A stretch of 64,000 nucleotides of DNA from Bradyrhizobium monzae (GTDB lineage Bacteria; Pseudomonadota; Alphaproteobacteria; Rhizobiales; Xanthobacteraceae). Positions 62,052 through 64,000 of the stretch are shown one piece after another. The stretch is from NCBI RefSeq assembly GCF_021458635.1, contig NZ_JAIRDQ010000007.1, positions 298,973 through 362,972 of the forward strand. Reading direction: 5' to 3'. The translations under genes and the position numbers were made by a program. Every line of letters starts with the position of its first letter. Positions within the stretch are counted from its first letter, which is position 1. A model generated the notes under the pieces. That model saw only the letters and a list, made by a program, of their open reading frames with translations. It was not told the DNA's origin and ran no database searches.

Positions 62052-62882
62052 ATGACCATGAATACCATCACGACCAAAGACGGCACCCAGATCTTCTACA
62101 GGGATTGGGGTTCGGGCCAGCCGATCGTCTTCCATCACGGATGGCCCCTGAGCGGAGACGATTGGGACAATCAAATGCTGTTCTTTCTCCAGCATGGTTA
62201 TCGTGTGATCGCTCATGACCGGCGCGGCCACGGTCGCTCCACGCAGACCTCCAAGGGCAACGACATGGACACCTATGCGTCCGACGTCGCCGAACTTGCA
62301 GCACAGCTGGACCTGAAGAACGCGATCCATGTCGGGCACTCGACCGGAGGCGGCGAAGTCGTGCGGTATGTTGCGAAGCACGGTAACGGCCACGTTGCGA
62401 AGGCTGCGCTCATCAGCGCCATTCCGCCTGTCATGCTGAAAAGCGAAATGAATCCGGGGGGAACGCCGATGGAGGTCTTCGACGGCTACCGGACGTCGCT
62501 CGCAGCCAACCGTGCCCAATTCTACCTCGACGTGGCGCGCGGCCCCTTCTATGGGTTCAACCGGCCCGGAGCAGCAATCGCCGAGGGCATGATCCGAAAC
62601 TGGTGGCGCCAGGGAATGATGGGCAGTGCGCTTGCGCACTACGAATGCATCAAGGTCTTTTCGGAGACCGACCTCACGGACGACCTCAGGAAGATCGACG
62701 TGCCGATTCTCATCATGCACGGCGATGACGACCAGGTCGTACCGATCACCGATTCGGCCGAGCTTTCGATCAGGCTCGTGAAGAACGGAACGCTCAAGAT
62801 CTACAAAGGCCTTCCCCACGGGATGTTCGCGACCCATCCGGAGATCATCAACAGGGATCTGCTGGCGTTCATCCGGGGATGA
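62052..62882 (+). CDS. Alpha/beta hydrolase, non-haem chloroperoxidase-like
   Basis: 276 residues. It has HHGWPLSGDDWDNQMLFF, AHDRRGHGRSTQ, the nucleophile in VGHSTGGGEV (Ser of GHSTG), the acid in IMHGDDDQVVPI and the His in GLPHGMFATHP. This matches the cofactor-free haloperoxidase/esterase group (CPO-like). Several such enzymes are perhydrolases or esterases. AGGGAAGGA lies upstream of the ATG at 62052. The third gene of the operon. Confidence 0.93.
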   Translation: MTMNTITTKDGTQIFYRDWGSGQPIVFHHGWPLSGDDWDNQMLFFLQHGYRVIAHDRRGHGRSTQTSKGNDMDTYASDVAELAAQLDLKNAIHVGHSTGGGEVVRYVAKHGNGHVAKAALISAIPPVMLKSEMNPGGTPMEVFDGYRTSLAANRAQFYLDVARGPFYGFNRPGAAIAEGMIRNWWRQGMMGSALAHYECIKVFSETDLTDDLRKIDVPILIMHGDDDQVVPITDSAELSIRLVKNGTLKIYKGLPHGMFATHPEIINRDLLAFIRG

Positions 62883-62987
62883 CCATGCGCGAGCTGGCCG
62901 AAGGCGACATCGTCCTCGGTCAGCCTGTCCTCACCTCAGCGCCCATTCAGCACGCCAGCGCCATGCCGCCGGCAATGGAGACACGTC

Positions 62988-63956
62988 ATGACCAGCACAG
63001 ACAGGCTTTCACGCCGCGGATTCTGCCTTTGCTGCATCGGAGCAACCACGATGGCCGCAACAGGAGGCTGGCTAAGCCCGCAACAGTCCTTCGCCAAGGC
63101 ACAGGGTATCGTGGACATGATCCGCGCCGACGCGGCGATGGCCTCCATCAAGACCTACAAATTGCGTGGCAACGTTGCCATTCTGGAAGGATCGGGCGGC
63201 AACATCGCGGTGCTGACGGGATCCGACGGGAAGCTACTCGTGGATGCCGGCATCACGGCGACACGCCCGCGGATCATGGAGGCCCTTTCCGGCCTCGACA
63301 GTGCGCCGGTGAAGCATTTGGTCAACACGCATTGGCATTTCGATCACGCCGACGGCAACGAATGGGTCAACAGGGAAGGAGCAACGATCTTCGCCCACGA
63401 GAACACGCGCAAGAACCTCATGGCCGCGGTCCGCGTAGAGGATTGGGATTTCAATTTCCCCGCAGCGCCGTCCTCCGCCATTCCGACCGAAACATTTCCT
63501 GACGAGACGACCATCACATTGAACCAGACGAAGGCAATCCTGAAGCACCACCCGAACGCTCACACTAACGGAGACATCACCGTAACATTCGCAGAAGCCA
63601 ACGTGCTGCATGCCGGCGACATCTATTGGAATGGCATCTATCCATTCATCGACTACTCCACCGGCGGGAGCATCGACGGCACAATCCAGGCGGTCGAGGC
63701 AATCCTTGCAAATACCGATGGCCAGACAATCATCATCCCCGGGCACGGACATCCTATAAGCAACGGGTCGGAGCTCAGGGATTATCGCGAAATGCTTGTC
63801 TCGATTCGCGATCGGATTTCCAAGCTCAAGAGCCAGAACCGAACTCTCGATGAGATCATTGCGGCAAATCCAACGGCGCCTTTTGATCAGAAATGGGGTC
63901 AGTTCGTAATCACTCCAGCCTTCTTCACGAAGCTTGTTTATGAGGGGTTGACGTAG
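62988..63956 (+). CDS. Tat-exported metallo-beta-lactamase-fold hydrolase
   Basis: 322 residues. The N-terminus MTSTDRLSRRGFCLCCIGAT has the twin-arginine motif SRRGFCL and a hydrophobic segment, so it is exported folded by Tat. The zinc site is seen in VNTHWHFDHADGN, then HHPNAHTNGDITV, NVLHAGDIYWNG and IIPGHGHPIS. It resembles periplasmic MBL-fold hydrolases of the quinoprotein-relay (SoxH-like) type. Last gene of the operon seen here. Confidence 0.92.
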   Translation: MTSTDRLSRRGFCLCCIGATTMAATGGWLSPQQSFAKAQGIVDMIRADAAMASIKTYKLRGNVAILEGSGGNIAVLTGSDGKLLVDAGITATRPRIMEALSGLDSAPVKHLVNTHWHFDHADGNEWVNREGATIFAHENTRKNLMAAVRVEDWDFNFPAAPSSAIPTETFPDETTITLNQTKAILKHHPNAHTNGDITVTFAEANVLHAGDIYWNGIYPFIDYSTGGSIDGTIQAVEAILANTDGQTIIIPGHGHPISNGSELRDYREMLVSIRDRISKLKSQNRTLDEIIAANPTAPFDQKWGQFVITPAFFTKLVYEGLT

Positions 63957-64000
63957 TGCAAAGGACTCGGGACAGTCATCCGTCCATTTCAAGTCCGCTC

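Overview
The window looks like chromosome of an alphaproteobacterium of the order Hyphomicrobiales, most probably Bradyrhizobium or a close relative. This is inferred from the high GC content, many short proteins I associate with Bradyrhizobium, GGAAC-N16/17-CGTT promoters of the alphaproteobacterial general stress response, and the remains of a rhizobial-type integrative conjugative element (ICE). No rRNA or tRNA gene and no CRISPR array was recognised.

Layout. (1) 1-7.1 kb: a quinone reductase beside a LysR gene that has lost part of its helix-turn-helix; a stress cluster (Hsp20, a small winged-helix-like protein, a small membrane protein, FtsH protease); an exported Gly/Tyr/Pro-rich protein with a clear terminator; a GFA-family protein. 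(2) 7.5-12.6 kb: a six-gene operon led by a carboxymuconolactone decarboxylase (CMD) gene and an ECF41-type sigma factor, with an ECF41-type promoter in front and two unusual fusion proteins. (3) 13.3-28 kb: a decaying ICE. Backbone genes on the minus strand (parB fragment, DUF736, DUF932, DUF2840, traF, lytic transglycosylase, relaxase, traG fragment) are mixed with frameshifted metabolic genes, a broken IS110 element and a plus-strand chromosomal-type insert (ArsR, SRPBCC, MAPEG). (4) 28.1-37.3 kb: the most interesting block, three large co-directional genes. They encode a protein built like mammalian soluble adenylyl cyclase (two cyclase domains, AAA ATPase, helical repeats), an FAD-dependent amine-oxidase/desaturase-like protein, and a second such protein fused to an acetoacetate-decarboxylase-like domain. 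I know of no described function for this set.

(5) 37.8-47.1 kb: small conserved proteins, an FAD monooxygenase with a SnoaL-like N-terminus, an orphan molybdate-type binding protein bracketed by two near-identical 226/227-bp MITEs, two genes with general-stress promoters, a single-domain response regulator, a Crp-like regulator and a lytic transglycosylase. (6) 47.3-49.5 kb: scrap of mobile DNA (helicase fragments, the C-terminal half of a tyrosine recombinase, an excisionase-like gene). (7) 49.9-54.8 kb: OpgC-like acyltransferase, AraC and MarR regulators, an IS110 relic. (8) 55.1-57.2 kb: an IS91-family element whose transposase and integrase genes each carry one small disabling change. (9) 57.3-64 kb: a large winged-helix/ATPase regulator divergent from an operon of an NADPH-dependent oxidoreductase, a tautomerase, an alpha/beta hydrolase and a Tat-exported metallo-beta-lactamase-fold hydrolase, which reads as a detoxification module.

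Gene decay is frequent. At least a dozen genes are truncated, frameshifted or carry an in-frame stop, almost all in or next to mobile DNA. Family names are from motif recognition by eye; no database search was run.
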